Part shown: positions 19,036 to 27,935 of the stretch, piece by piece
How the letters are laid out: the number at the start of each line of letters is the position of its first letter
Position numbering within the stretch: the first letter of the stretch is position 1
Assembly: GCA_943324745.2 (NCBI GenBank)
Contig: CALPMT020000001.1
Location: 62,001-126,000, forward strand
Length of the DNA stretch: 64,000 nucleotides
Reading direction: 5' to 3'
DNA from: Chitinophaga pinensis
GTDB lineage: Bacteria; Bacteroidota; Bacteroidia; Flavobacteriales_D; Crocinitomicaceae
Notes under the pieces: generated by a model
The model's input: only the letters and a program-made list of their open reading frames with translations
Told to the model about the DNA's origin: nothing
Database searches by the model: none
Made by a program: the position numbers and the translations under genes

Positions 19036-19509
19036 TTAATTGATTTTTTCTATTTCTAATGGTGTAAGTTCTACCATCATACCTTTGGTGTTTTTTGCGA
19101 TAAATTTGATAAAATAATTATAACGATTTCCTCCAATTAGTATATCTGTAAGAACCACAACACTTGAATCAGATTTCAAGCGCACGCGATCACCAGGGTG
19201 AAAATTAAAATTAGCACCAACATCGTCTCTAAATTTGGATGCTTGTACCAATGGTTTGTATTGCCATAAATAGTTTAAATTATTTTGCAGAGAATCTTTT
19301 TTGGATGTAACAATGTAATTTTGTTGTTTCAAGGATTTTATCTCAGTCGCTAAAAGTGCTAGTTGTTCTTCCATTTTCGTTCGATTCGCTTCTTCTTTGG
19401 AAATAGACCTATTTTGCCAGTAAATAATTCCGATGGAAAGAACGATAACCCCTCCCAAAATTAAAAACCAAATTTTCTTTCTTTTTGCTTTATCTACTGA
19501 TTCGTACAT
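19036..19509 (-). CDS. Small membrane-anchored coiled-coil protein
   Basis: The 157-residue protein has an N-terminal transmembrane anchor (about 11-30, KIWFLILGGVIVLSIGIIYW), a coiled coil at about 33-70, and a C-terminal beta-rich domain at 85-157 with FHPGDRVRLKSDSSVVVLTD, which looks like a small SH3-like barrel. The downstream part probably lies in the periplasm. The gene is isolated, reads against the large array and faces gene-poor DNA. No known family was recognised. Confidence 0.7.
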   Translation of the reverse strand: MYESVDKAKRKKIWFLILGGVIVLSIGIIYWQNRSISKEEANRTKMEEQLALLATEIKSLKQQNYIVTSKKDSLQNNLNYLWQYKPLVQASKFRDDVGANFNFHPGDRVRLKSDSSVVVLTDILIGGNRYNYFIKFIAKNTKGMMVELTPLEIEKIN

Positions 19510-20147
19510 GTTTTTTTTTATTTTATTATCAAATATACGTAAAATGGGAAACGTACTTCTTTAAAGCTAAAAATTGCATTTGTTCTTTGAACTTAAGGAA
19601 CAAAATACTTTGTATCTTTTATGAATTTAATATTTAGTGGAAAATCAATTTCATACTATATAGTAAATATAAATTATAGTGGAAAAAATTATAGATAAAT
19701 CATTTTTAATCGAAAATTTTTGCTGTAAATCATATTTTAATGGAAAAATATGCAACACAAACTCATTTGTCAATCAAAAAAACAGTAAAAGTGATTGACA
19801 AACCTTCTACTCTATATTTTTTTAAACCATTCATGAAAATAGTATGGCTTAAATGAATTGAACTCCTTTAAGGAAACACATTAAAATAACTTTTAAAATA
19901 GCGAGCCCCATCGGCTTTTATATTTTTCATATTCAACTTATAAACAAACACTTAATATAGTTTTAAATTTGATTTTTGTCGCAAATATGGTAGATATTTG
20001 CGACAAAATATAAATTCCACCAACAACAATTTACATTTTATTGTTTCGTGTACCTTCTTGATTTCTTTTAACGCTGTTTTATTTTAAAAAATATGGTGTC
20101 GTATGATTGTATGACCCCTAAAATAGTTTAATTATACAACAATAATA
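19510..20147. other. AT-rich noncoding interval
   Basis: No supportable gene is seen. Around 19633-19755 the motif (A/T)TAGTGGAAAA appears in three loose copies (TTTAGTGGAAAAT, TATAGTGGAAAAA, TTTTAATGGAAAAAT). These could be degenerate operators or chance in AT-rich DNA. Confidence 0.3.
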
Positions 20148-20261
20148 ATGTCAAAAATCTTAACAAAATTTGTCACAGAAATAAGAAGAAATAATCTCTC
20201 GGAAAATACTCATTCAGTAAGGGTTATCTATAAAATTTGTAAGCTTTTAATTACACCTTAA
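20148..20261 (+). pseudogene. Possible integrase N-terminal fragment
   Basis: A 37-codon frame (MSKILTKFVTEI..., NNLSENTHSVRVIYKICKLL) resembles the SAM-like core-binding start of tyrosine recombinases, in which an (L)SxNT motif precedes a long helix. It stops at TAA. No catalytic domain follows before the tRNA gene 120 bp away. The match is short and the call weak, but the position beside a tRNA gene is where integrase genes usually lie. Confidence 0.25.
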
Positions 20262-20290
20262 TTACCCTCTAAAAAATCAACTTTTTGGAA

Positions 20291-20314
20291 AAAACTGTAC
20301 TCCAAACTGTACTC
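20291..20314. repeat. Tandem 12-bp direct repeat beside the tRNA gene
   Basis: AAACTGTACTCC occurs twice in direct succession (AAACTGTACTCC then AAACTGTACTCC), about 70 bp from the tRNA 3' end. It may be a scar or a recombinase arm site. No other copy was seen in the window. Confidence 0.5.
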
Positions 20315-20354
20315 CAAGTCCATTTTTCGAGAAATCGAAAGATTTTAAAAAGAA

Positions 20355-20379
20355 AAAACCCTTGATAATCAAGGGTTTT
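20355..20379 (-). terminator. Terminator of the tRNA gene
   Basis: There is a perfect 11-bp hairpin (AAAACCCTTGA / TCAAGGGTTTT, 3-nt loop). Read on the minus strand it is followed by TTTTTTCTTTTT. It lies 5 bp past the tRNA 3' end. Confidence 0.85.
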
Positions 20380-20384
20380 AAGTG

Positions 20385-20458
20385 TAGCGGGTACGAGAGT
20401 TGAACTCGTGACCTCAGGGTTATGAATCCTGCGCTCTAACCAACTGAGCTAACCCGCC
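20385..20458 (-). tRNA. tRNA with CAU anticodon (Met, or Ile2 if modified)
   Basis: The 74-nt cloverleaf is on the minus strand: acceptor GGCGGGT / ACCCGCT (one G-U pair) plus discriminator A, D arm GCTCAGTTGGTTAGAGC, anticodon loop TTCATAA, T arm ACGAG-TTCAACT-CTCGT. The anticodon stem CAGGA/CCCTG ends in an A-C mismatch next to the loop. CCA is not encoded, as usual in Bacteroidota. CAU can belong to elongator tRNA-Met or to lysidine-modified tRNA-Ile2. The initiator features (C1-A72 mismatch, three G-C pairs in the anticodon stem) are absent. Elongator Met is the simplest reading. Confidence 0.9.
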
Positions 20459-20606
20459 ATAGGTGTTGGTTATTTTTAATTTGAGTGCAAATATATCAAT
20501 ATTTTTTTAATTCGTTTATAATACTTTATTTTTTAGTATTTTTAACAAAACATATTTATTCAAATATTTGATTAATGTATTGATTAACATGATTTAAGCC
20601 GAAAAT

Positions 20607-20996
20607 ATGAGCGATAAAATAAAATTTGAATTAGAGTATCTATTGAAAGTATCCATAAAAGTGCTTGAAAACAGTGTTTCAACTCCTGCAGGGTTAGCTG
20701 AATGGTTTGCTGATGACGTTAATATAAAAGAAGATATCTATACATTTATTTGGGATAAAAGCGAACAAAAAGCGCGATTAAAATCTAAAAAATCCGGAGC
20801 ATTTGTTCGATTCAAATGGTTAGAAGACGAAGAAGATGGCAATGATGTTTTCTTTGAATTTCAATTTACAATCGACCCACTAACAAAATCGTTGGTATTA
20901 AAAGTTATTGACTTTTCGGATGAAGATGAATTGAAAGAATCTAAACAATTGTGGGATTCACAAATACAAGAATTAAAACGTCACTTAGGAGCTTAA
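20607..20996 (+). CDS. START-like domain protein
   Basis: The 129-residue acidic, soluble protein has the layout of the Bacteroidota START-like (SRPBCC/AHSA1-related) family: an N-terminal FELEYLLKVS strand, a GLAEWFADDV helix and alternating strands with acidic patches (WLEDEEDGNDVFFEFQF). SRPBCC folds form a hydrophobic pocket that binds lipids or other ligands; no ligand is known here. It precedes the LptF/G permease by 19 bp on the same strand, which hints at an envelope-lipid role, but that is inference. Confidence 0.8.
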   Translation: MSDKIKFELEYLLKVSIKVLENSVSTPAGLAEWFADDVNIKEDIYTFIWDKSEQKARLKSKKSGAFVRFKWLEDEEDGNDVFFEFQFTIDPLTKSLVLKVIDFSDEDELKESKQLWDSQIQELKRHLGA

Positions 20997-21015
20997 TTCA
21001 CAAATTTATTCCCAC

Positions 21016-22443
21016 TTGAAACGTCTCTATTTATTTAGTATTCGTTCCTTTATTGGTCCGTTTTTCATTACATTTTGCATCTCCATGTTCATGTTGATCA
21101 TGCAGTTTTTTTGGAAATATGTAGATGACTTGATGGGTAAAGGACTAGAATTTACCGTAATACTTGAACTTATATTCTATGTTTCTGCAACGCTAATCCC
21201 TCTAGCTCTTCCTCTCGCTATTCTACTTTCGTCCATCATGACACTTGGTAATTTAGCAGAACACAATGAGTTAACAGCTTTAAAATCAGCTGGACTTTCG
21301 TTATTTCGCATCATTAAGCCTTTATTTGTCGTTATAATTATTATTGCGCTTGCTACATTCTACTTTTCAAACTATGTCATTCCTGTTGCTAATTTGAAAA
21401 TGCGCGCTTTAATTTATGACATTCAAGAAACAAAAATTTCAAAAATTGTAACCCCTGGAACTTATTCAACTGAAATTGAAGGGTATGCAATAAAAGTAGA
21501 AGAAAATAAGAATGGTGGATTTAAAAATGTTGTAATTCACGATCATTCAAACCCAAACATTAATAAAACGGTCAAAGCTGCTAACTGCGATATGTACAAT
21601 TCTGAAAATGGAGCTGTTCTATATCTAAATCTAAAAAATGGAAATGTACTTGAAGAGTTAGCAATAAATCAAAATGAAAACTTTGAATCCAAATCAAGAG
21701 GGCGCTTCTACCCTTCTCGTCGAATTTCTTTTGATAATGCAATTTACCAAATCGACTTAACTGGTTTTAAATTAAATCGAAGTGACGATGATCTATTTAA
21801 AAACTCTTTTGAAATGTTAAACGTTTTTCAAATGCAAGACGCAATAGATTCTATATATAAATTGAATAAACCTATATTTCAAGGTTTTGTAACATCAATA
21901 AAAAATGAGCATCCCTTTTTTAAAATTAAATCACCTATTCAGTTAATACCATTTAAAGATACCACTCCAATAGTAGCTATCAAAATTCCAGATAAAAAAT
22001 CCTATGAATATAAACTTGCGTTGGAATTTTCTACTACCAAACTAAGAAAATTAAAAGAAATGGTGGTTGGTCAACAATCATTTATACACAGTGTAATGAC
22101 CAATATCAAATTGTATAAAATTGAATATCATAGAAAATACGCCTTAACTTTTGCGATCATCGTATTATTCTTTGTTGGTGCTCCTCTCGGGGCTATTATT
22201 CGTAAAGGTGGTTTTGGTGCGCCTGTAGTAATTGCATGTTTGTTGTTTATGATTTACTTCGTGCTGACTGAATTAGGTGAAGGTCTAGTGAATTCTGATG
22301 CTGCTTCTCCAGTTGTCGGGATGTGGTTGGCAACGATAGTTTTATTACCTGTTGCATACTTACTAATGCGTAGCGCTGCATTAGACTCTAAAATACTTGA
22401 TTTAGAAGCCTGGATTAAAATTTTCAAACGTAAAAAACAATGA
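21016..22443 (+). CDS. LptF/LptG-family permease (YjgP/YjgQ)
   Basis: The 475-residue inner-membrane protein belongs to the LptF/LptG family, which works with the LptB ATPase to move lipopolysaccharide toward the outer membrane. It has N-terminal helices at about 10-33, 55-80 and 100-122 (including LTALKSAGLSLFRI, the coupling-helix region), a large periplasmic beta-jellyroll-like region (about 130-370), and C-terminal helices from 375 on (FVGAPLGAIIRKGGFGAPVV). The start codon is TTG at 21016; it gives the expected amphipathic KRLYLFSIRSF start. The stop overlaps the next gene by 4 bp (ATGA). Confidence 0.9.
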   Translation: MKRLYLFSIRSFIGPFFITFCISMFMLIMQFFWKYVDDLMGKGLEFTVILELIFYVSATLIPLALPLAILLSSIMTLGNLAEHNELTALKSAGLSLFRIIKPLFVVIIIIALATFYFSNYVIPVANLKMRALIYDIQETKISKIVTPGTYSTEIEGYAIKVEENKNGGFKNVVIHDHSNPNINKTVKAANCDMYNSENGAVLYLNLKNGNVLEELAINQNENFESKSRGRFYPSRRISFDNAIYQIDLTGFKLNRSDDDLFKNSFEMLNVFQMQDAIDSIYKLNKPIFQGFVTSIKNEHPFFKIKSPIQLIPFKDTTPIVAIKIPDKKSYEYKLALEFSTTKLRKLKEMVVGQQSFIHSVMTNIKLYKIEYHRKYALTFAIIVLFFVGAPLGAIIRKGGFGAPVVIACLLFMIYFVLTELGEGLVNSDAASPVVGMWLATIVLLPVAYLLMRSAALDSKILDLEAWIKIFKRKKQ

Positions 22444-23615
22444 ACATTTTATACGTAACAAATAAACCAATTTATCCAATTGTAGATGGTGGTTGTTTTG
22501 CGATGGATTCATTTTTACGTTCATTAATTACTTGTTCTGAGGTGAAAACGATAAGTTTATCAACCTATAAGCATCCGTTTGAAAAATTAAATTATCCACC
22601 CCAAATTGTCCAATTAACTGATCCATCCGGCCATTTCATCGATACGAAACCAACTGTTTTTTCTTTCTTAAAATCTTTTTTTAAAAACGAATCATACAAT
22701 GTTTCTCGATTTTATTCTGAGTCATTTTTAAATCTCTTAATCAATGAGATTAAAACAACATCGTTTGACTTTGTCATTTTTGAAAGTGCATTTTTATTAG
22801 TTTATACTGAAAAAATAAGAGCGGTTTTTAAAGGAAAAGTAGTCCTTAGAGCACCAAATGTAGAATATAAAATTTGGGAGGATTATAGTCATTTTTCAAC
22901 ATCCTATTTTAAAAAAAAGCTCTATAAATATTTAGCGAAACAATTAAAAAAGTTTGAAATTGAATATGTCTCTAAGGTTGATGTGTTATGCGTCATTACA
23001 GAAAATGATAAATTACATTTTAGTGAAAATGGAATAAAATGTCCAATATCTGTGATTCCTTTTGGAATTGAACAAAAAACACATAAATTATCATCCGTTC
23101 CGAAACAAACATTGTTTTTTTTAGGTGCCTACAATTGGAAACCTAATTACGACGCTGCACTTTTTTTAGTGAATCAAGTATTGCCTGAATTGACGAAGAT
23201 ATATCCTGATATTGAATTGCATTTAGCAGGCTCTTTCATGCCTTTAGAATTTAATTCATTTACTTCAAAAAATATTAAAATCCATGGAAAGGTAGATTCT
23301 TCCGCCGACTTTATGGAAAAACATGGCGTTTTAGTAGCTCCTATTTTTTCAGGATCTGGAGTGCGTATAAAAATTATTGAAGCATTATCTATTGGTGTTC
23401 CTGTGGTCGCTTCAACCATTGCAATGCAAGGTATCCCTTCTAACTCTGTTTTATTAGCTGACACCAAACAAGAATTTATTGATCAAATCTGTCATCTGTT
23501 TAATCATCCAAACAGCATTGAGCAATATCAAAAAAACGCCATGCAAACGATACAAAATGAATTTAGCTTTGATCATATATCAACTAAATTGAAAGCGTTG
23601 TTAGATGGAATTTAA
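22440..23615 (+). CDS. Glycosyltransferase, GT4-like
   Basis: The 391-residue cytoplasmic GT-B-fold protein has an N-terminal acceptor domain beginning NILYVTNKPIYPIVDGGCFAMDSFL. The C-terminal donor domain contains LGAYNWKPNYDA at about 225 and the sugar-nucleotide-binding stretch VLVAPIFSGSGVRIKIIEALSIG at about 300-322, with the E-x-(7)-E-like Glu. It overlaps the LptF/G gene by 4 bp and the next glycosyltransferase gene by 11 bp, so the three form one unit, probably for cell-surface polysaccharide or LPS. Donor and acceptor are unknown. Confidence 0.85.
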   Translation: MNILYVTNKPIYPIVDGGCFAMDSFLRSLITCSEVKTISLSTYKHPFEKLNYPPQIVQLTDPSGHFIDTKPTVFSFLKSFFKNESYNVSRFYSESFLNLLINEIKTTSFDFVIFESAFLLVYTEKIRAVFKGKVVLRAPNVEYKIWEDYSHFSTSYFKKKLYKYLAKQLKKFEIEYVSKVDVLCVITENDKLHFSENGIKCPISVIPFGIEQKTHKLSSVPKQTLFFLGAYNWKPNYDAALFLVNQVLPELTKIYPDIELHLAGSFMPLEFNSFTSKNIKIHGKVDSSADFMEKHGVLVAPIFSGSGVRIKIIEALSIGVPVVASTIAMQGIPSNSVLLADTKQEFIDQICHLFNHPNSIEQYQKNAMQTIQNEFSFDHISTKLKALLDGI

Positions 23616-24771
23616 ACCAAAATTAGTAGCCTGTCTTTCGCGATTCCCCTACCCTTTAGATAAAGGTGATAAGTTACGTGCCTATCATCAAATTCGAGTT
23701 TTATCAGAGAAATTTGACATCTATTTAGTTTGTACGAGTGATGTACAAGTAACTAACAAACAAATAGATGAACTTAAGAGTTTTTGTAAAGAAATTCATG
23801 TTTTTCAATTAAAAAAATGGAAGATATATCTACGTTTGTTGTTTACTGTTTTTTCAAATAAACCATTTCAAGTCTCCTATTTTTATCAATATTCAATTCA
23901 ATTAAAAATAAATAAATTACTCAAAGAAATTCAACCTCATTATATTTATTCTCAATTAATAAGAACCAGTGAGTATGTGAAAAATTATCATGAATGTTCA
24001 AAGACACTAGATTATATGGATGCTTTTTCAAAAGGTATCGAACGTAGAATGCTTCAAAAAAAGGGAGTTTTAAAATGGATTTTTCAACAAGAACATCAAC
24101 GTCTAGTAAATTATGAACGTCAAATTTTTGAATATTTTGAACATCACTGTATCATTTCAGAACAAGACAGATCTTTTATTTATCACCCTAAATACAATCA
24201 AATAGTCATTGTAAAAAATGGAGTTGACAAGTATTTTCATGCTGCGAATGATGAATCAAAAACGATAGATATACTTTTTACTGGAAACATGGGTTACCCG
24301 CCGAATGTAGAGGCTGCTCAGTTTATTTACAACAATATTCTCCCCAAATTAACGATGAATCCGACTTGTTTAATAGCGGGAATCAATCCACCTCATTCGC
24401 TACAAAAACTTAATTCTAAATCATTCAATGTTTCTGGATGGGTCCCTGATATGAGAACTTGTTACGAAAAAAGCAAGGTGTTTATTGCACCAATGTTTAT
24501 AGGTACTGGATTGCAAAATAAATTACTCGAAGCAATGGCTATGGGAATTCCATGCATTACTACTACTCTAGCAAATAAAGCTTTGCAAGCAACTCCTGAG
24601 CAAGAAATTTTAATTGCAAATTCACCAGAAGAATTTACTAAGCAGTTTGAACGATTAATATCTGATGAACAACTTTACAAACAACTCGCTAAGAATGCTA
24701 TTTTTTTTGTAAACAACAATTATTCATGGAGTCAATGTAATTCAGTACTCATTCAATTAATTATTTCTTAA
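23605..24771 (+). CDS. Glycosyltransferase, GT4-like (second of a pair)
   Basis: This 388-residue GT-B-fold protein is related in layout to its neighbour: ACLSRFPYPLDKGDKLRAYHQ at the N-terminus, LFTGNMGYPPNVEAA at about 228, and the donor-site motif APMFIGTGLQNKLLEAMAMG at about 295-315. The N-terminal motif is typical of the TIGR03087-like sugar transferase group. It starts 11 bp inside the upstream gene, so the pair is probably translated together. Its last 15 bp overlap the convergent gene on the other strand. Confidence 0.85.
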   Translation: MEFKPKLVACLSRFPYPLDKGDKLRAYHQIRVLSEKFDIYLVCTSDVQVTNKQIDELKSFCKEIHVFQLKKWKIYLRLLFTVFSNKPFQVSYFYQYSIQLKINKLLKEIQPHYIYSQLIRTSEYVKNYHECSKTLDYMDAFSKGIERRMLQKKGVLKWIFQQEHQRLVNYERQIFEYFEHHCIISEQDRSFIYHPKYNQIVIVKNGVDKYFHAANDESKTIDILFTGNMGYPPNVEAAQFIYNNILPKLTMNPTCLIAGINPPHSLQKLNSKSFNVSGWVPDMRTCYEKSKVFIAPMFIGTGLQNKLLEAMAMGIPCITTTLANKALQATPEQEILIANSPEEFTKQFERLISDEQLYKQLAKNAIFFVNNNYSWSQCNSVLIQLIIS

Positions 24772-25488
24772 ATTTTTGTACTCAGGATTTGATATTCTTG
24801 GAAAATGCTCGAACTTACCTTTGATAAACTCAATTAATTCCAAGTCTGAAGATGTTTTTAAGAAATCCTCATTGATATTTAAAAAATTGATAAAGTTATC
24901 AAATTCATCATCTTTTAAATCAATAACTTCATAAGCAACATACACACGCAGTAATTCTTTTAAAATTTTACGCTGTTTGTCTAAATGAATGAACCCTTCT
25001 ATTTTTTCGCGTTGCTGTGCTTTTTTAGAAAAACGTTCGTACAAGGCTGTAATCGGACTTTGGAGCATATTAATACCCGTGACGGTATGTGTTTCTTTTA
25101 AGGCTAAATTAGCCCGTTCTTCCTTGATTTGTTGAACTGATTTTAAAGGTTTAATGACCACCGTTTGTAAAGTTTTCTCTCTCCCTATCAATATTTTATC
25201 CAACTTCATCTGACAATTTGAATCACCGGTAACCAAAAAACGATAGATTCCATAGGTTTTAACAGAAACTGAAATGGTGTCATGTTGATTGGCATACACC
25301 TGAAAAGTTCCGTCTGGTTGACCAAACACACCACGACCTGTAGTCTTGTTGACTATCATTAAGTTATAAAAGGGTTGGTATTGCAATGTATCTTTTACCG
25401 TCCCTTTTACATACACTTTTGTACAATTTTCCTGGGAGAAAATAGGGGAAACTATAAAGCATAATAGGAAAAATAAAATTAATTTCAT
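24757..25488 (-). CDS. Secreted protein with carboxypeptidase-D regulatory-like domain
   Basis: The 243-residue protein has a signal peptide (MKLILFFLLCFIVSPIFSQ). A CarboxypepD_reg-like beta-sandwich follows at about 25-110 (VYVKGTVKDTLQYQPFYNLMIVN, then GVFGQPDGTFQVYA), and the C-terminal half is helical. Proteins of this type are common in Bacteroidota, often periplasmic or outer-membrane associated. It is a stand-alone gene, convergent with the glycosyltransferase pair, with no obvious partner. The function is unknown. Confidence 0.8.
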   Translation of the reverse strand: MKLILFFLLCFIVSPIFSQENCTKVYVKGTVKDTLQYQPFYNLMIVNKTTGRGVFGQPDGTFQVYANQHDTISVSVKTYGIYRFLVTGDSNCQMKLDKILIGREKTLQTVVIKPLKSVQQIKEERANLALKETHTVTGINMLQSPITALYERFSKKAQQREKIEGFIHLDKQRKILKELLRVYVAYEVIDLKDDEFDNFINFLNINEDFLKTSSDLELIEFIKGKFEHFPRISNPEYKNLRNN

Positions 25489-25539
25489 CTAGCTAAATTA
25501 AGGATTAAAATTTCAGGGACAATCCAAAAAAAGTTAACT

Positions 25540-25547
25540 TAAATTTG
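25540..25547 (+). promoter_or_regulatory. -7 promoter element of the DUF433/DUF5615 pair
   Basis: TAAATTTG is an exact TAnnTTTG match, 28 bp upstream of the antitoxin start. No convincing -33 box is seen. Confidence 0.55.
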
Positions 25548-25575
25548 TATCTTTATATATATAACCATTTTTGTC

Positions 25576-25803
25576 ATGTTAGATTATAGAAAAATAATAA
25601 CTGTTGAACCTGGAAAAAGAGGAGGTAAAGCATGTATCAGAAATATGAGAATAACGGTAAATGATGTTCTATCATGGTTAGCATCAGGAATGACAACGAA
25701 TGAAATACTTGAAGATTTTGATGAATTAACACAAGAAGACATGATTGCTGTACTTTCATATGCATCCGATAGAGAAAATAAAATATATCAAATTGCTTTA
25801 TGA
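25576..25803 (+). CDS. DUF433 antitoxin-like protein
   Basis: The 75-residue protein has the DUF433 signature: an N-terminal KIITVEPGKRGGKACIRNMRITVNDVL, then a helix-turn-helix-like WLASGMTTNEILEDFDELTQEDMIAVLSYA. DUF433 proteins are VapB-type antitoxins, usually encoded directly before a PIN-like (DUF5615) toxin. That is the case here, with a 4-bp ATGA overlap. It probably binds its own promoter and neutralises the partner. Confidence 0.9.
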   Translation: MLDYRKIITVEPGKRGGKACIRNMRITVNDVLSWLASGMTTNEILEDFDELTQEDMIAVLSYASDRENKIYQIAL

Positions 25804-26147
25804 AAATTCTTTTTGACCAGAATATTTCATTTAGAATTCTAAAATCTTTAACTAGTTTATTCGAAGGTTTATCGCATGTAAAAAAAGAAAACTTATTTAA
25901 TTCAAAAGTTTTTGATATTTGGGAGTTTGCTAAGAATAATGATTTTACGATTGTAACACAAGATTCTGATTTTAATGATTTTAATCTATTATATGGATTT
26001 CCTCCAAAAATAAAATGGATAAGAACTGCTCATATAAAGACGTTAGCAATTGTTACACTACTAAGCGACCACTTCACTCAATTAGAAAATTTTATGACTG
26101 GTGAAAATTATGGTTGTTTTGAAATTCAAAACATTTTTAATAAGTAA
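25800..26147 (+). CDS. DUF5615 PIN-like toxin
   Basis: The 115-residue protein matches the DUF5615 PIN-like family: ILFDQNISFRI at the N-terminus carries the first conserved Asp, and IVTQDSDFNDF in the middle carries the conserved acidic pair, as in PIN-domain ribonucleases. Family knowledge predicts a VapC-like RNase; the target is unknown. It overlaps the antitoxin gene by 4 bp and lies 6 bp before mnmA, so it may be co-transcribed with that gene. Confidence 0.9.
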   Translation: MKILFDQNISFRILKSLTSLFEGLSHVKKENLFNSKVFDIWEFAKNNDFTIVTQDSDFNDFNLLYGFPPKIKWIRTAHIKTLAIVTLLSDHFTQLENFMTGENYGCFEIQNIFNK

Positions 26148-26153
26148 ATTCAT

Positions 26154-27332
26154 ATGAAGCGTGTTGTTGTAGGACTCTCCGGAGGTGTAGATTCAAGTGT
26201 AAGTGCATACCTTTTAAAAGAACAAGGCTACGAAGTTATCGGAATGTTTATGCGAAACTGGCACGATGAAAGTGTTACGCTTTCCGATGAATGCCCTTGG
26301 ATAGATGATGCTAATGACGCTTTATTAATTGCAAATCAATTAAATATACCTTTTCAAATCATTGATCTAAGCACCGAATACAAAGATAAAATTGTGGATT
26401 ATATGTTCTCTGAATATCAGGCTGGTCGTACACCAAACCCTGACGTCCTTTGTAATCGCGAAATAAAATTTGATGTTTTTCTAAAAGCCGCACAAAAGTT
26501 AGGAGCTGATTATGTCGCTACAGGTCACTATTGCAGAAAAATTGAAAAAGAAGATGGGACGTTTGGCTTATTAAAAGGAGTTGATGCAAACAAGGATCAA
26601 TCTTATTTTTTGTGCCAACTAAATCAAGCACAACTTTCAAAAGCGTTATTCCCAATTGGTGAATTAGAAAAATCGAAGGTGCGCGAAATTGCAACAGAAC
26701 AAGGGCTCATTACAGCTGATAAAAAGGATTCACAAGGTTTATGTTTCGTTGGGAAAATTAGTCTACCTGTGTTTCTTCAACAGCAATTAGAAGCTAAAAA
26801 AGGAAAAGTAATTGAAATTCCAAACAAACTTCCTGCATTAATTGATTATCATAACATCGAACCTAGTTTTGAACATATAGAAGCATTATCAAAACCGTTT
26901 GAATTTATGGAATCAGATGGAATCGTAGTGGCTGAACATCAAGGCGCACATTTTTATACAATTGGTCAACGTAAAGGCTTGCAAATTGGCGGTCGACCTG
27001 AACCTTCTTTTGTTGTTCAATTAGATGTAATTAACAACCTAGTATTTAGTGGACAAACAGAAAATCATTTCGCGTTAAATCGTAGAGCGCTATTTATTAA
27101 ATCAGAAGATTTTCATTATGTTTCACCAAATTTCAATCTTGAATTAAATATCCCACGTGAAGTTTTACTTAAAATAAGGTACCGTCAAGCGCTCCAAAAG
27201 GGACGGTTGCTTAAAAAAGATTCAGGATACTTTGTTCTTTTTGATGAATTAATGAAAGGGATCACTCCTGGACAATTCGCTGCCTTTTATTTAGAAGATG
27301 AATTAGTTGCTTCTGGCGTTATAATGCATTAA
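26154..27332 (+). CDS. mnmA: tRNA-specific 2-thiouridylase MnmA
   Basis: The 392-residue cytoplasmic enzyme makes 2-thiouridine at U34 of tRNA-Lys/Glu/Gln, using ATP and a persulfide sulfur relay. Key motifs are the PP-loop GLSGGVDSS at 8-16, PNPDVLCNREIKF with the catalytic Cys C100, DKKDSQGLCFVGK with the second Cys C197, and TIGQRKGLQIGG in the central domain. The length is normal (about 360-395). It directly follows the DUF433/DUF5615 pair (6 bp). Confidence 0.97.
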   Translation: MKRVVVGLSGGVDSSVSAYLLKEQGYEVIGMFMRNWHDESVTLSDECPWIDDANDALLIANQLNIPFQIIDLSTEYKDKIVDYMFSEYQAGRTPNPDVLCNREIKFDVFLKAAQKLGADYVATGHYCRKIEKEDGTFGLLKGVDANKDQSYFLCQLNQAQLSKALFPIGELEKSKVREIATEQGLITADKKDSQGLCFVGKISLPVFLQQQLEAKKGKVIEIPNKLPALIDYHNIEPSFEHIEALSKPFEFMESDGIVVAEHQGAHFYTIGQRKGLQIGGRPEPSFVVQLDVINNLVFSGQTENHFALNRRALFIKSEDFHYVSPNFNLELNIPREVLLKIRYRQALQKGRLLKKDSGYFVLFDELMKGITPGQFAAFYLEDELVASGVIMH

Positions 27333-27361
27333 AAAAGGCCCATTCTTTCGAACAAGCCTCT
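27331..27361 (-). terminator. Probable minus-strand terminator
   Basis: Read on the minus strand, AGGCTTGTTC-GAAA-GAATGGGCCT forms a hairpin (some G-U pairs) followed by TTTTTT. The T-run lies on the minus-strand side, so it would end transcription coming from the small gene at 27560-27736, not mnmA, whose stop it touches. Confidence 0.5.
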
Positions 27362-27559
27362 TCGTTGTATTAATTGAAAATTATTTCCATGTTTGATATC
27401 TGGCTTTTATAAATATGATTTTTCGAGGCAAACAAAAAAATAATTCTGCAGTATACATTAGTAAATCAGGAGAGAAAGCATTGCTTTCGAAGACCAAACG
27501 ATAGTGCTGTGATTAATTTTGCAGTTGAACGAAGAAAAAGCTATTTATAGAAGTCAAAA

Positions 27560-27736
27560 TTAGTTTTGAGAAAAACTAAAGAAAATTGATTGATTCAATG
27601 GTTTAGTAGTCGTGTGACCAAATGTGATTAAATCCATTAATTCTGCTACTTCTAGGATACTCAATGATGTATTCTCACCATTTTCAAAATGCATTTTTAA
27701 TTTATGCTCAGCGATTGTAATTGCATTATTAATCAT
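27560..27736 (-). CDS. Small hypothetical protein (58 residues)
   Basis: I read a 59-codon frame on the minus strand: MINNAITIAEHKLKMHF..., then SLSILEVAELMDLITFGHTT. The composition is protein-like and it has its own start and a downstream minus-strand hairpin. It fills part of an otherwise empty 620-bp interval. No family is recognised. It could be chance; conservation of the frame in relatives would decide. Confidence 0.4.
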   Translation of the reverse strand: MINNAITIAEHKLKMHFENGENTSLSILEVAELMDLITFGHTTTKPLNQSIFFSFSQN

Positions 27737-27927
27737 ACTATATATTTTTAATTAATTCTCGGTTTTGTTATCTATTACGGCAGGTGTTAATAAATAGTTT
27801 CAAAATGTTAACAAAAAAATATTTTTTTAGAGATGAACGTAATTAAATTACTGACTAACAACTCTATATAACCACTTCAAATACGTATTACTTAACCAAC
27901 CTTCTCACCTACTTCAAAACTTATACT

Positions 27928-27935
27928 TAAATTTG
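27928..27935 (+). promoter_or_regulatory. -7 promoter element of the FKBP gene pair
   Basis: TAAATTTG is an exact TAnnTTTG match, 17 bp upstream of the FKBP start codon. Confidence 0.55.

Noticed and set aside
19633..19755. Three TAGTGGAAAA-like boxes
   Set aside because: Spacing is irregular and the DNA is very AT-rich; likely chance.
27331..27361. Terminator of mnmA
   Set aside because: The T-run lies on the minus-strand side of the hairpin, so it does not fit plus-strand termination.
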